A DNA stretch of 64,000 nucleotides from G963923945 sp965199175 (GTDB lineage: Bacteria > Pseudomonadota > Alphaproteobacteria > G963923945), in assembly GCA_965199175.1 (NCBI GenBank), contig OZ240684.1, forward strand, positions 62,001 to 126,000, in the 5' to 3' direction. The translations under genes and the position numbers were made by a program. The notes under the pieces were generated by a model that worked only from the letters and a program-made list of their open reading frames with translations, did not search any database and was not told where the DNA came from. Below, one piece after another: positions 52,781 through 62,860 of this stretch. How positions within the stretch are numbered: position 1 is the first letter of the stretch; each line of letters opens with the position of its first letter.

Positions 52781-53144
52781 CTTGACTATCACCTCTTGTC
52801 ATTGATTCATTCTGTCATCAGTCTCTGGCACTCGATGAGCAGCACGTGATTATTACGTCTTACACTTGATTATGCGTTTTATACGTCTGCCTGTTTGATT
52901 ATCCCGGAACCTCAGAACAGATTATTCACAACAGATTATATAGCCTAATTTGCCGATCAGGGCAGATTAAAATCACCGGAGTACACAGAATTACCCAGAA
53001 TTACCCAGAATACCGATTTGATCAGCCCTGCATAGTATTGACCAGGACAGGACGATTGTCCAATCCGGTCATGAAGCCATAAAGAGGCCAAAACGTCAGG
53101 AAAAGAACGGGAAAATGCCCGGCAATGAAACCAGTGATGGGGTT
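52781..53144. other. Spacer between lpxC and bamD
   Basis: 360 bp. A 10-bp tandem array cagaattacc lies at 52986-53014 (three units), with a looser cttgattatgcg/gattattacg pair near 52845-52875. No gene or convincing terminator. Confidence 0.5.
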
Positions 53145-54113
53145 TTAAGCGGTTGCAGCTAAGGCTGTCTGGGGAGCATCGGCTATAGGGGGGGTAACCG
53201 GCACCGGTGATTTTGGCTGTGTTTCCTCAACCGGCATCGGGCAGAGCGACCATGCATTATTGTCCGCCAGAAGGATGCGCAAAATACGGTTGTTCAATTC
53301 GTGACCACAGCGATAGCCGTAAAATTCACCAATGAAGGGATGTCCGGCCAGGTATAGATCCCCCAGAGCATCCAGTGCTTTGTGTCGCACAAATTCATCA
53401 CTAAAGCGGAGCCCTCCCGCATTGAGGATATCTCCGCCATTGACCAGAACAGCATTGGAAAAAGAGCCTCCCTGAGCCAGCCCCATCTGCCGCAGATGGT
53501 CAATTTCAGACAACTGACCAAAGGTGCGTGCCCGGCTCAGCTCTGTTTTGAAGGCACCGTTACGCAGGCAAAAACGATATTCCTGATGGGCAATCGCCTC
53601 GGCGGAAAAATCAATCTCGGAATGAATGATGGTTCCCTCTGCCGGGCGAAAACGTGCCCAGCGATCTCCCTCTTTGAGGATGACTTCTTTCTCAATACGG
53701 ATGGCCTGGCGTGGGGCTTCCTGCTCTTGCAATCCGGCGCATTCGATTAAAAACTGAAACGGTGCGGCACTGCCATCCATGATCGGGGTTTCATCCGAGT
53801 CAATATCCACCAAAGCATTATCAATCTCACAGCCGGCAAACGCAGCCATGAGATGTTCCACTGTGCCGATGGTGATGCCTTTGGTATCACCGATGGTGGT
53901 GCGCAGCTGGGTATTGGTGACCCAATCCCAGCGGGCCGGAATACAGGCTCCCTGACCAGCGGGATCTGTCCGTCGGAATACAATTCCCTGATTTGGCTCA
54001 GCCGGGTGAAGCACCAGCGAGACCTGTTTACCGGAATGCAGACCAACGCCGCTGCAATGGATCGAATTTTTCAAGGTTTTTTGGCGTTGATATTTCTGAG
54101 ATTGATATTTCAT
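53145..54113 (-). CDS. lpxC: UDP-3-O-acyl-N-acetylglucosamine deacetylase LpxC
   Basis: A 322-residue zinc deacetylase, the committed step of lipid A synthesis. Motifs are CSGVGLHSGKQVSL, TVEHLMAAFAGCEID (first zinc His), PIMDGSAAPF, RARTFG, RHKALDALGDLYLAGHPFIG (second zinc His and Asp) and GHELNNRILRIL (catalytic His). I start at ATG 54113; an ATG eight codons upstream is possible and neither has a strong ribosome site. The Pro/Ala-rich C-terminal tail is ordinary. Confidence 0.96.
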   Translation of the reverse strand: MKYQSQKYQRQKTLKNSIHCSGVGLHSGKQVSLVLHPAEPNQGIVFRRTDPAGQGACIPARWDWVTNTQLRTTIGDTKGITIGTVEHLMAAFAGCEIDNALVDIDSDETPIMDGSAAPFQFLIECAGLQEQEAPRQAIRIEKEVILKEGDRWARFRPAEGTIIHSEIDFSAEAIAHQEYRFCLRNGAFKTELSRARTFGQLSEIDHLRQMGLAQGGSFSNAVLVNGGDILNAGGLRFSDEFVRHKALDALGDLYLAGHPFIGEFYGYRCGHELNNRILRILLADNNAWSLCPMPVEETQPKSPVPVTPPIADAPQTALAATA

Positions 54114-54513
54114 GAAAAAAATCCGTTGGAGACCCATTCAATTACGTGGATACAAAACCTGGACAAAGATTTCAGCGCAATGATGGTTTATTGAGTAAAG
54201 ATTTATTCAGTAAAGATTTATTCGGTGGGGAAGGTCCTTATTTATTGGGATTTATTTTTTATTGGGATTTATATTGTCGCATCATCACTTCAGAAGTGCG
54301 GGGATGGATGTTCCATATGAGAATTTCACCATCAGCTCACAATTCGTAAACAGAAACAAATAATTAACAATTATAAATTGTTTACCGGTCCCGGATTGCA
54401 TAAACAAGTCAAAGATTGTTACCAGATGTTACAATTCTCCCCGGTTTTAGCAGGGGGCAGGAATTTTTTCATGCTATCCTCATCGTATCTGCTCTCCTTC
54501 TGGTCGCAGGGTT
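54114..54513. other. Spacer between ftsZ and lpxC with two tandem repeats
   Basis: Two perfect 15-bp units agtaaagatttattc (54194-54208 and 54209-54223), followed by tttattgggattta twice with a 17-bp period (54241-54271). AT-rich, so the lpxC promoter may be here. Small frames of fewer than 20 codons near 54470 are not supported. Confidence 0.55.
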
Positions 54514-56121
54514 TTAGTTGGCCTGACGGCGCAAAAAGGCAGGGATTTCCAGCAAATCCTCTTCCCCTGGCTTATTTTCCCGACTATGCCTGAGATAATG
54601 ATCCTGAAAATCGGCATGCTGATGATCCGGTTGGTCAGTCACGATTCCGGCATTTTGCTGAGCGGTTGTTTTCCTTTGTCCGGTCCTCGATCCGGTAATC
54701 CTCCTGAATAAGCTGACCGATGCTTTTTTGGGTATGTTTTCTCCGGCAGGGGAGGGCTCCGGGTTGATATTTTTGGCGGTGATCTGCTCCCCGGACGGAG
54801 AATTGAGCGCATGGTTATGATGCGGCTTTTCTTCCTTGAGAGGCTCCCCGGTCTGCATATTCTGGTAACCATCAGAGGGTTGCTCAGGGGAGGCAGGAGA
54901 ACCATTCCCCTGCATCGTGAGGGGTGACTGGTCAGGCTGGTTTTCCGGCATTTGAGACGATGAATACCCCCCTGGCAGAGCCGGATGCTCCGGCCTATCT
55001 TTGTTCTCAGAGGCCAGAGGGAAAATGGAACCAATGGCTGCCTGACGTGGTTTTTCACGTTGCAGGGTATCACTTTGAGAACTGGCTGCTAAAGCCGGCG
55101 GGACCGAAAAGCGACGTATATTTTCTTCCCGGTCATGTGGGTGAACGGCCATTTCGGCATCAATACCTGTTGCCACCATGGAAACCCGTATACGGCCCGA
55201 CAGAGAATCATCAATGGCTGCACCAAAAATAATATTGGCCTGGCTATCGACTTCCTCCTTAATTCTGTTGGCCGCTTCATCCACTTCAAACATGGTCATA
55301 TCACTGCCGCCGGTGATATTGATCAGCACACCATGCGCTCCTTTCATGGAAGAATCTTCCAGGATGGGGTTGGAAATGGCTGCTTCGGCAGCATTGACAG
55401 CGCGATGATCGCCTTCACATTCACCGGTTCCCATCTGGGCTTTCCCCATCTCAGCCATGACTGCCCGGATATCGGCAAAATCCAGATTGATCAGCCCGGG
55501 CTTGAGCATCAGATCAGTGATGCCGCGTACCCCGGTCTGCAAAACGTCATCAGCCATCGAAAAAGCCTCAGCAAAGGTTGTTTTTTCATTGGCAACCCGA
55601 AATAGATTCTGATTGGGAATAACGATCAGGGTATCGACAAATTGTTGTAATTCCTCGATTCCCTGCTCCGCGACACGCATACGGGTGACGCCCTCAAAAT
55701 CGAAAGGCTTGGTGACGACACCCACAGTGAGGATATCCTGTTCTTTAGCAGCCCGGGCAATCACCGGTGCTGCCCCGGTTCCGGTTCCTCCCCCCATGCC
55801 GGCGGCGAGAAAAACCATATTGGCTCCGGCCAGCTGCTCAAGCAGTGAGTCAATGACTTCCTCAGCAGCCGCGCGTCCGATATCCGGGCGCGACCCGGCT
55901 CCCAGACCCTGGGTCAGGCTGGGTCCCAGTTGAATTTTGCGCTGGGCGATTGATTGCTCCAGAGACTGAGCATCGGTGTTGCTGGCCACGAATTCGACCC
56001 CTTCAAGGCCGCATTCAATCATGTTATTCACCGCATTGTTGCCGCCGCCGCCAATGCCGATGACTGTGATGCGTGGTTTAAGATGGTTTTCCTGAACCGG
56101 AAGATTGAAATTAATACCCAT
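54514..56121 (-). CDS. ftsZ: Cell division protein FtsZ
   Basis: A 535-residue tubulin-like GTPase forming the division ring. The signature GGGTGTG is at residues 110-116, with GIGGGGNNAVNNM near 21-33 and the T7-loop block LINLDFADIRAVM. The globular core ends near residue 320. A disordered linker of about 200 residues follows, much longer than in E. coli. It is rich in Gln/Pro/Ser/Asn and ends in the conserved peptide LEIPAFLRRQAN that binds FtsA/ZipA-type partners. GGAGG lies 5 nt before the ATG at 56121, deciding it against the ATG at 56133. Confidence 0.97.
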   Translation of the reverse strand: MGINFNLPVQENHLKPRITVIGIGGGGNNAVNNMIECGLEGVEFVASNTDAQSLEQSIAQRKIQLGPSLTQGLGAGSRPDIGRAAAEEVIDSLLEQLAGANMVFLAAGMGGGTGTGAAPVIARAAKEQDILTVGVVTKPFDFEGVTRMRVAEQGIEELQQFVDTLIVIPNQNLFRVANEKTTFAEAFSMADDVLQTGVRGITDLMLKPGLINLDFADIRAVMAEMGKAQMGTGECEGDHRAVNAAEAAISNPILEDSSMKGAHGVLINITGGSDMTMFEVDEAANRIKEEVDSQANIIFGAAIDDSLSGRIRVSMVATGIDAEMAVHPHDREENIRRFSVPPALAASSQSDTLQREKPRQAAIGSIFPLASENKDRPEHPALPGGYSSSQMPENQPDQSPLTMQGNGSPASPEQPSDGYQNMQTGEPLKEEKPHHNHALNSPSGEQITAKNINPEPSPAGENIPKKASVSLFRRITGSRTGQRKTTAQQNAGIVTDQPDHQHADFQDHYLRHSRENKPGEEDLLEIPAFLRRQAN

Positions 56122-56251
56122 AGTATCCTCCATTTTTTGTTCTGTCGGGGATGTGAAACGATAACAACTGAAATGATGAAACCCGGGCCAACCCTGTCCG
56201 GGGATGGTCCGCTAAGCGGTGTTCGGGATAGAGTTTGCTTAAAAGCATTGT

Positions 56252-57490
56252 TCAGAAACTTTCCTTTAGCCAAAGACCCATCCGGTTGAGCAGCCCGCTA
56301 TTGAGGCGGTGACCGAATTTGGTGACAGGGGCGTATATCGCGCCTGCCCCCAGGAGGGCTAACCCGATATTGGTGGCAAAACCCGGCCCGGTGGCCGGTT
56401 CTGGCAGTGACGCCAATCCACGCGGTGTGCCGATCCGGACACGGCGATTAAAAATGGCTTCGGCCATTTCTTTGGTTCCATGAAGCAAGGTCCCCCCACC
56501 GGTCAGAACGACCCGGTCTCCGATCATGCTGTTGTAGCCGCTGGTTTCGATGCGGTCGCGGACCAGTTCAAAAATTTCCTCCATGCGGGGACGAATAATG
56601 CCATTGAGCAGCGAACGCGAAATATGTTGTGAGTCCCCGCCCAGCAACGGCACTTCGATGGCATCCTGATCCCCGGCTGTGTGAGGGAGGATGCTGCCAT
56701 ATACGGTTTTCAATCGCTCAGCAGTCGCCAGGCTAACTCCAAGCCCCCGCGCAATATCATGGGTAATATGGGCTCCGCCCACAGGCAGCGTATCAACATG
56801 GACCAGACAGTCCTCGACCATGACCGCAATGCCGGTGGTTCCTCCACCCAGATCAATACAGGCGACACCCAGACGACGTTCGTCTTGTTCACAGCAAGCC
56901 CAGGCAGCCGCATAAGAAGATATGGTGACCGATTCAACATCCAGGTCACAGAGATTGACGCACCGAATAAGACTCCGTAAAGCCCCGGATTTGACCATAA
57001 TATGAAGAATTTCAGTCGAGAGCGTTTGCCCATACATACCCCGGGGATCCCGAATGGCCGCACTGCCATCAATCGAAAAACGTAAGGTCACGCTGTGCAG
57101 AATACTTTCACCAGCACGTCGGCTTTGCAGAGCGGTTTCAGAACGCAGACGCTCAATGTCATGGTCATTGATCTCATGGGCCGAGACATCGACCGCCGCA
57201 TGGCGGATCGCACAGTTGGGATCACCGACCGTCAAATTGATCGCCAGAGAACCAATCCGCCGTTCAGCCATTTCTTCAGCAGCATGAACAGTCGAACGGA
57301 TACATTCAGCTGCTTCGCGTATATCGACAATCAGGCCGTTGCGCATCCCTTCAGAGCGGCGATGCCCAAAGCCAATGACTTTTGCTGTATCACCGCGCGA
57401 TACTTCAGTGATCAGACAGCTCATCTTTGTGGTCCCGATATCCAGGGCCGCACAATGATTATGCCGGATCCTGGGCGCAAACACTCTCAT
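56252..57490 (-). CDS. ftsA: Cell division protein FtsA
   Basis: A 412-residue actin-like ATPase tethering FtsZ to the membrane. The phosphate-1 block is ALDIGTTKMSCLI near the N-terminus, then GVACIDLGGGTTGIAVM, and VVLTGGGTLLHG. The amphipathic C-terminal helix is LLNRMGLWLKESF. ATG overlaps the ftsQ TGA. A 118-bp gap to ftsZ leaves room for a separate ftsZ promoter. Confidence 0.96.
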   Translation of the reverse strand: MRVFAPRIRHNHCAALDIGTTKMSCLITEVSRGDTAKVIGFGHRRSEGMRNGLIVDIREAAECIRSTVHAAEEMAERRIGSLAINLTVGDPNCAIRHAAVDVSAHEINDHDIERLRSETALQSRRAGESILHSVTLRFSIDGSAAIRDPRGMYGQTLSTEILHIMVKSGALRSLIRCVNLCDLDVESVTISSYAAAWACCEQDERRLGVACIDLGGGTTGIAVMVEDCLVHVDTLPVGGAHITHDIARGLGVSLATAERLKTVYGSILPHTAGDQDAIEVPLLGGDSQHISRSLLNGIIRPRMEEIFELVRDRIETSGYNSMIGDRVVLTGGGTLLHGTKEMAEAIFNRRVRIGTPRGLASLPEPATGPGFATNIGLALLGAGAIYAPVTKFGHRLNSGLLNRMGLWLKESF

Positions 57491-58404
57491 GTCCGGGTCT
57501 CCTCATGCCCTGATTGTGTATGGTCCGGGGAAAGGTGATTGCCCAACGCCGCATCCGGATCAACCGGGGTTCCATCGGGTACGACGTGATCAACCGGATT
57601 GCCTGCAATTCCTTTCATGATCCTGATGCGCTCAGGCTGGCGCAGATCAATCAGCTGTATATCCCGTTTGAGAAGGTCATGATGTTGATTGAGGGCCTGA
57701 ATCTGTTGCAGATATGCGGTGATATCGGTCCCCGGGAGATGGAGAATGGTTCCGTTGCGCAGATGAAGATCCCAACGCCGCCCATGATGATTGATTGCTT
57801 GGGCGGTCATGGTGCCAATCTCTGATACGGCTCTGAAGGCTGCAAAGAGATCACCGGCCTGTTCTGCTGCCTGTTGTCCGATCAAAACCGGGAGCTGGGC
57901 ATGAACGGATGCTGTATGAGTCGGCACAGGAGTCACACCAAAGACGGTCCCATCGCTATCCACCAGATAATGATGATCCGCATGACGCCACAAAGCATGC
58001 GGGCTACGTTCTTCTAAATGCAGGAGGATCGAACCATCCAGACGTCGTTCGACCCGGGCTGCTTTGACCGCACCAATATTCTCAATCGCCTGGCGCATGG
58101 CTTCTGGTTCCACCCGGAACAGCGGTTCACCGATTTGAATATCAATCGCTGCAAGAATGTCGTCCCGGGTCGTTTTCTGGCGGCCAATGACATAGACGGC
58201 GCGGATCTCAAAGCCGGCCCAATGAGTGAGAGTCAGCCAGATCTTGCGCGGGGCATCAGGAATAATGATCCCCGATAAAACAAGACCCAGCATCCCGACC
58301 AGAAGGACCCCGACACCCCAGCCAGCCAGACGTTGCCGCCATTCCCGGGCAGCAGAAAATTGTCTCTTTTTCAACTGACGGCGATATGTGGCAGTATTTT
58401 TCAT
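57487..58404 (-). CDS. ftsQ: Cell division protein FtsQ
   Basis: A 305-residue bitopic membrane protein linking early and late divisome. It has a basic cytoplasmic N-terminus, one transmembrane helix (GVGVLLVGMLGLVLSGIII, about residues 30-48), a POTRA domain (FEIRAVYVIGRQKTTRDDIL) and a beta domain with HYLVDSDGTVFGV. It overlaps ddl upstream and ftsA downstream by 4 nt each. Confidence 0.94.
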   Translation of the reverse strand: MKNTATYRRQLKKRQFSAAREWRQRLAGWGVGVLLVGMLGLVLSGIIIPDAPRKIWLTLTHWAGFEIRAVYVIGRQKTTRDDILAAIDIQIGEPLFRVEPEAMRQAIENIGAVKAARVERRLDGSILLHLEERSPHALWRHADHHYLVDSDGTVFGVTPVPTHTASVHAQLPVLIGQQAAEQAGDLFAAFRAVSEIGTMTAQAINHHGRRWDLHLRNGTILHLPGTDITAYLQQIQALNQHHDLLKRDIQLIDLRQPERIRIMKGIAGNPVDHVVPDGTPVDPDAALGNHLSPDHTQSGHEETRT

Positions 58405-59357
58405 GACAAAGATGGTGACAAAGACGGTTGAAACGGATGGGAACGTAGCGAGGCGGTCTTGAGAAGACGTTCGACCAGATCGTCGTATTCAATCCCCCGC
58501 CAGGCGGCAATTTCAGGCAACAGGGATGCTGAGGTCATGCCGGGCTGGGTGTTGATTTCAAGCATCAAAAGGCTGCCGGTTGTGTCATCGTAACGGAAGT
58601 CGGCCCGGCTGACTCCGTGACACCCCAAAATATTATGACCTTTGAGAGCATAATCGAGAGCGCGTTCGGTTATGTCATCAGGGATAAGAGCCGGGACACT
58701 ATGCCTGGCAACAGTTTGATATTTGGCCTGATAGTCGTAAAACCCCTCCTGGGGGTGAATCTCCAGAACGCCTAAGGCTTCGCCGTCGAGAATGGCGACG
58801 GTTAATTCGCGTCCTGGTACGTAGGTTTCAACCATGAGAGGGCCGCTCTCAGGCCAGTCTGTTACCGTCAGTGGTTGGGCCGGGGCCTCAGTATTGATGA
58901 TCCGGATACCGATGCTTGAACCTTCATCAGGGGGCTTGATGACATAAGGCCGGGGCATCGGATCGCCATCGGTGCAATCAGCCTGACTGATCAGAATATG
59001 GTCGGGGCATGGAATTCCGGCCTGGGTGAATAATGCCTTGGCGATGGGTTTATTCATCGCCACGGCCGAGGCGAGCACGCCTGAATGGGTATAGGGAATA
59101 TCCATCCATTCGAGCAGACCCTGGATACATCCATCCTCACCATAACGGCCATGGAGAGCGTTAAAAGCAATATCCGGGCGCGGATTGAGTTTTTCGATCA
59201 GAGCAGCGGTCTGATCATTCACATCAATCATGCTGACATGGTGGCCGCGTCGTTCCAGTGCCCTTGCCACATTGACCCCGGTTTCGAGAGAAACAGCCCT
59301 TTCAGCCGAACGCCCGCCCGCCAGAACAGCTACATGGTATCGAGTGGACTGATTCAT
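58401..59357 (-). CDS. ddl: D-alanine--D-alanine ligase
   Basis: A 318-residue ATP-grasp ligase making D-Ala-D-Ala for peptidoglycan. Motifs are VAVLAGGRSAERAVSLETG, ALHGRYGEDGCIQGLLEW, PYVIKPPDEGSSIGI and MLEINTQPGMTSASLLP. The ATG at 59357 overlaps the murB TGA in ATGA, which fixes the start against an upstream in-frame ATG. The C-terminus SLSPSLS comes from a 12-bp tandem duplication at about 58406-58429. Confidence 0.96.
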   Translation of the reverse strand: MNQSTRYHVAVLAGGRSAERAVSLETGVNVARALERRGHHVSMIDVNDQTAALIEKLNPRPDIAFNALHGRYGEDGCIQGLLEWMDIPYTHSGVLASAVAMNKPIAKALFTQAGIPCPDHILISQADCTDGDPMPRPYVIKPPDEGSSIGIRIINTEAPAQPLTVTDWPESGPLMVETYVPGRELTVAILDGEALGVLEIHPQEGFYDYQAKYQTVARHSVPALIPDDITERALDYALKGHNILGCHGVSRADFRYDDTTGSLLMLEINTQPGMTSASLLPEIAAWRGIEYDDLVERLLKTASLRSHPFQPSLSPSLS

Positions 59358-60295
59358 TTCCGGCTTCCCGTTACTCTGTCGGTATGATTTGGAATCCCGA
59401 CCCGGAGAATTTCCCAATCAAGGGTGACTCCACAAACTTCCAGGACTCGTTGCCGGACATCTTCCCCCAGATATTCCAGATCTTCTGCGGTCGCATCACC
59501 GGTATTGATGAGAAAATTACAATGCTGTTGTGAAACTTGTGCGCCGCCGCGAGTCATGCCCCGACAACGGGCTTGTTCAATCAGCTGCCAGGCTTTCATC
59601 CCGGGAGGGTTGGTAAAGGTGCTCCCGCCGGTGCGCAGACGGATGGGTTGTGTCGCCTGCCGTTGATCCTGGATCATCCGCATGCGTTTTGAAATTGCTT
59701 CGGCTGATCCTTTTTGACCACGGAATGTCGCCGAAAGGAAAATCGAGTTTTCCGGGATTGTACAGCCTCGATAATGGAAACCAAGGGCCTGATTTTTCCG
59801 GATATGAACAGTGCCTGATGAATCAATGATCTCTGCTGATACCGTTATATCCCGGATCTCACGACCATAGGCACCGGCATTCATCCGTAATGCTCCGCCG
59901 ATCAGGCCAGGAATCCCAATCAGAAATTCCAACCCGGACAGACAGGCACGCTGACAGGCTTTGGCAACCGCATGGGCGAATGCACCGGCTTCGGCAATAA
60001 TCTGTTCACCTTCAACCACCACATGGCTCAGTCTGCGCCCCAGCTGAGCCACGACACCTGGTATTCCGCCATCACGCACCAACAGATTTGATCCCACACC
60101 AATCACTGTGAGCGGAATATCTTTGGGTTTGGCCCGGAGAAATTCTAACAAGTCCTCCCGATCTGCCGGGGTGAATAAAACCTCAGCCGGCCCCCCGACA
60201 CGAAACCATGTCTTTTGAGCCAGGGATGCGTTTCCGATATAACGGCCCCGCATTTTCGGGAGGCGATCAATCAGGCCAGGTGCAAACGTCATCAC
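59354..60295 (-). CDS. murB: UDP-N-acetylenolpyruvoylglucosamine reductase
   Basis: A 313-residue FAD enzyme reducing enolpyruvyl-UDP-GlcNAc to UDP-MurNAc. Blocks are NTW-like KTWFRVGGPAEVLF, VGVGSNLLVRDGGIPGVV, GLEFLIGIPGLIGGALRMNAG, and the proton-donor Ser in RTGGSTFTNPPG. Length is normal for the type I/alphaproteobacterial form. 4-nt overlaps with murC and ddl. Confidence 0.96.
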   Translation of the reverse strand: MMTFAPGLIDRLPKMRGRYIGNASLAQKTWFRVGGPAEVLFTPADREDLLEFLRAKPKDIPLTVIGVGSNLLVRDGGIPGVVAQLGRRLSHVVVEGEQIIAEAGAFAHAVAKACQRACLSGLEFLIGIPGLIGGALRMNAGAYGREIRDITVSAEIIDSSGTVHIRKNQALGFHYRGCTIPENSIFLSATFRGQKGSAEAISKRMRMIQDQRQATQPIRLRTGGSTFTNPPGMKAWQLIEQARCRGMTRGGAQVSQQHCNFLINTGDATAEDLEYLGEDVRQRVLEVCGVTLDWEILRVGIPNHTDRVTGSRK

Positions 60296-61728
60296 GCCCC
60301 CCCGGCTGCTGAAGAAAGGGCCACCACATCTAAATCCCCGGCGGTGTGTTCCTCAAGGAGCTGATGGGCCCATTGGGTAATGTCGCCGGCCCCCATGCAG
60401 ACGACCATATCGCCCGGTCTGGCATTCTCTTGCACCAATGCGGCTAAATCATCACTGCTCTCAAGAGGCACAACCGCACGGTGGCCACGGGCGCGCAGAC
60501 CTTCGATTAAGGTATCGCGATCAATGCCTTCGAGAGGGGGTTCACCTGCCGGGTAAATATCACTGATGATGACGGTGTTGGCATCATTGAAACACAGGCA
60601 AAATTCCTCAAATAAATCGGCGACCCGACTATAGCGATGGGGCTGGCATACAGCGATAATTTTGCCTTTTTGCATGCTTTTGGCTGCTTTGAGAGTCGCG
60701 GCAATCTCAACGGGATGATGGGCATAATCATCAATGATGGTGACGCCATTGACCTGCCCGATGATTGTGAAACGTCTTTTCACTCCCCGAAAAGCTGCCA
60801 GACCCTTTTTTAAGGTTTTGTCGTCGATCCCCATTTCCAGACCGACAGTCACCGCCGCCAGAGCATTCTGGACATTATGAGACCCGGCAATAGGGAGATG
60901 GATCTCTTCGATTCGCCGGTTGGTGCTGTTGGAAATGACAACATCAAACAGAGTGGTTGCTGATTGTGTGCGGATATTGACCCCGCGAATCTCGGCTTGC
61001 CGCGATAAGCCATAGGTGATGATGCGGCGGTCAGAGAGTTTCGATATCAGGTTTTGCACCTCCGGATGATCAATACATAGCGGGGCAAAACCGTAAAAAG
61101 GAATATTCTGGACAAAGGACTGAAAGGCATCACGCAATGCGCCGAAGCTGCCGTAAAAATCCAGATGTTCCGGGTCAATATTGGTGACAACTGCAATGGT
61201 TGAGGGCAGTTTGAAAAAACTGCCATCCGATTCATCGGCCTCGACCACCATCCAGTCGCTTTTCCCCAAACGGGCATTGGTTCCATAGGTGTTGATGATC
61301 CCGCCATTGATGACGGTGGGATCAAAACCGGCCGCTTCCAATACTGTGGCGATCATAGATGTGGTGGTTGTTTTGCCGTGGGTTCCTCCAACCGCAATAC
61401 TCCATTTGAGCCGCATCAATTCAGCCAGCATCTCAGCACGCCGAACCACCGGAATCAGATGATCCCGGGCGGCCTTGATTTCCGGGTTATCGGCAGGAAC
61501 AGCACTTGAGGTAACGACCACGGCTGCCTGGGCAATATTTTCAGCCCGGTGACCAATCATCACCTGGGCCCCCAGGCTTTCAAGACGGCGGGTGTTGGCG
61601 TTAGCACATAGGTCACTTCCCTGTACATCATAGCCAAGATTGATCAATATCTCGGCAATGCCGCTCATACCGATCCCACCGATCCCGATGAAATGGAGAG
61701 AGCCAATGGATAGGGGAAGTGACCTCAT
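60292..61728 (-). CDS. murC: UDP-N-acetylmuramate--L-alanine ligase
   Basis: A 478-residue Mur ligase adding the first stem-peptide residue. The N-terminal UDP-binding loop is FIGIGGIGMSGIAEIL, the ATP P-loop is AVGGTHGKTTTTSM, then EADESDGSF and DDYAHHPVEIAATLKAAK. Overlaps murG and murB by ATGA. Confidence 0.97.
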   Translation of the reverse strand: MRSLPLSIGSLHFIGIGGIGMSGIAEILINLGYDVQGSDLCANANTRRLESLGAQVMIGHRAENIAQAAVVVTSSAVPADNPEIKAARDHLIPVVRRAEMLAELMRLKWSIAVGGTHGKTTTTSMIATVLEAAGFDPTVINGGIINTYGTNARLGKSDWMVVEADESDGSFFKLPSTIAVVTNIDPEHLDFYGSFGALRDAFQSFVQNIPFYGFAPLCIDHPEVQNLISKLSDRRIITYGLSRQAEIRGVNIRTQSATTLFDVVISNSTNRRIEEIHLPIAGSHNVQNALAAVTVGLEMGIDDKTLKKGLAAFRGVKRRFTIIGQVNGVTIIDDYAHHPVEIAATLKAAKSMQKGKIIAVCQPHRYSRVADLFEEFCLCFNDANTVIISDIYPAGEPPLEGIDRDTLIEGLRARGHRAVVPLESSDDLAALVQENARPGDMVVCMGAGDITQWAHQLLEEHTAGDLDVVALSSAAGGA

Positions 61729-62858
61729 TTGGGTTTCCTGGGTGCGATTGTCTGGAAGTCAATGCCTTCAATGATGGCCAGAGCCATCTGAGCCAGACGC
61801 CGGGAAGCATCCGGGACACCATTGGCGCGTGCGGCCCGGGCCATTTTGGTCAATATCTTGGGTCTGGATAAACAATTACGCAGTAAGAAAGCCAATTTTT
61901 CCGGCTTTAAATCCTGTTCAGGGAACAGCAAGGCTCCGCCTGTCTGGGCAATGAGTTTGGCATTGATATTTTGATGATCATCGGTTGCGTGGGGATACGG
62001 GACCAGAATAGCCGGCCGCCCGGCGGTGGATAACTCAGCAATCGTTGATGCTCCTGCCCGGGCAATCACCAAATGGGCTAAATTGATCCGCTCACTGATG
62101 TCATCAAAAAATCCGCTCAGATCATGCTCCAGCCCTAATTTATTATAGGTCACGGAAAGGCTGTAGTTGTCTTCAAGCCGGCATTGTTGACTGAGGCGTA
62201 GTCTTTGCCGCTCTTTGTTTGTGAGGAAATTGATTGCTTCTGGCAGAACTTTACTGAAGATTGCCGCACCCTGGCTGCCACCAATACACAAAATGGCCAT
62301 TTCGCCACCGGGTGATGGAGCACGATACGCAAGTGACCGCGTATCAATAATGGCCGAACGCACCGGGGTCCCGGTATACAGGACTTTCGCATTATGTTTG
62401 CTTTTGAGGCCGCCAACTGTTTTGAAGGAGGTTGCAATCCCGGCTGCTGCTCCGGCCATCAGACGATTCACCCGGCCCAATACGGCGTTTTGCTCATGAA
62501 GCAAAATGGGTAACTTCATCTTCTTGGCCGCCATCAGGGTGGGGAGTGCCGGATGACCACCGAAACCGACCACCAGATCAGGAATGACGACTTTCAGAAG
62601 ATGCCGGCATTTTCTGCGCGCAATCATCAAACCAATGAAAGAGGGAATTTTCCCCAAAATACCGGATGTCGGTTCCCAGGAGACGGTATATACCCGATAA
62701 AAATCTTTGGTTTTTTTATAAATTTGACCGCGCTCGTCGGTGATCAATGTCACCTGGCAACCTTGCTTGGTCAGCTCAGCCGATAAGGCCTGGGCCGGAT
62801 ACATATGGCCACCGGTTCCTCCCGCAGCCAGAACAATTTGTAAGTTACGTGTTTTCAT
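61725..62858 (-). CDS. murG: MurG, lipid II-forming N-acetylglucosaminyltransferase
   Basis: A 377-residue GT-B glycosyltransferase adding GlcNAc to lipid I at the inner membrane face. Blocks are AAGGTGGHMYPAQAL (first G-loop), VVGFGGHPALPTL, HEQNAVLGRVNRL, CIGGSQGAAIFSKVLPEA and VIARAGASTIAEL with the UDP-contacting PYPHATDDHQNINA. The ftsW stop is 2 bp upstream. Confidence 0.97.
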   Translation of the reverse strand: MKTRNLQIVLAAGGTGGHMYPAQALSAELTKQGCQVTLITDERGQIYKKTKDFYRVYTVSWEPTSGILGKIPSFIGLMIARRKCRHLLKVVIPDLVVGFGGHPALPTLMAAKKMKLPILLHEQNAVLGRVNRLMAGAAAGIATSFKTVGGLKSKHNAKVLYTGTPVRSAIIDTRSLAYRAPSPGGEMAILCIGGSQGAAIFSKVLPEAINFLTNKERQRLRLSQQCRLEDNYSLSVTYNKLGLEHDLSGFFDDISERINLAHLVIARAGASTIAELSTAGRPAILVPYPHATDDHQNINAKLIAQTGGALLFPEQDLKPEKLAFLLRNCLSRPKILTKMARAARANGVPDASRRLAQMALAIIEGIDFQTIAPRKPK

Positions 62859-62860
62859 GA

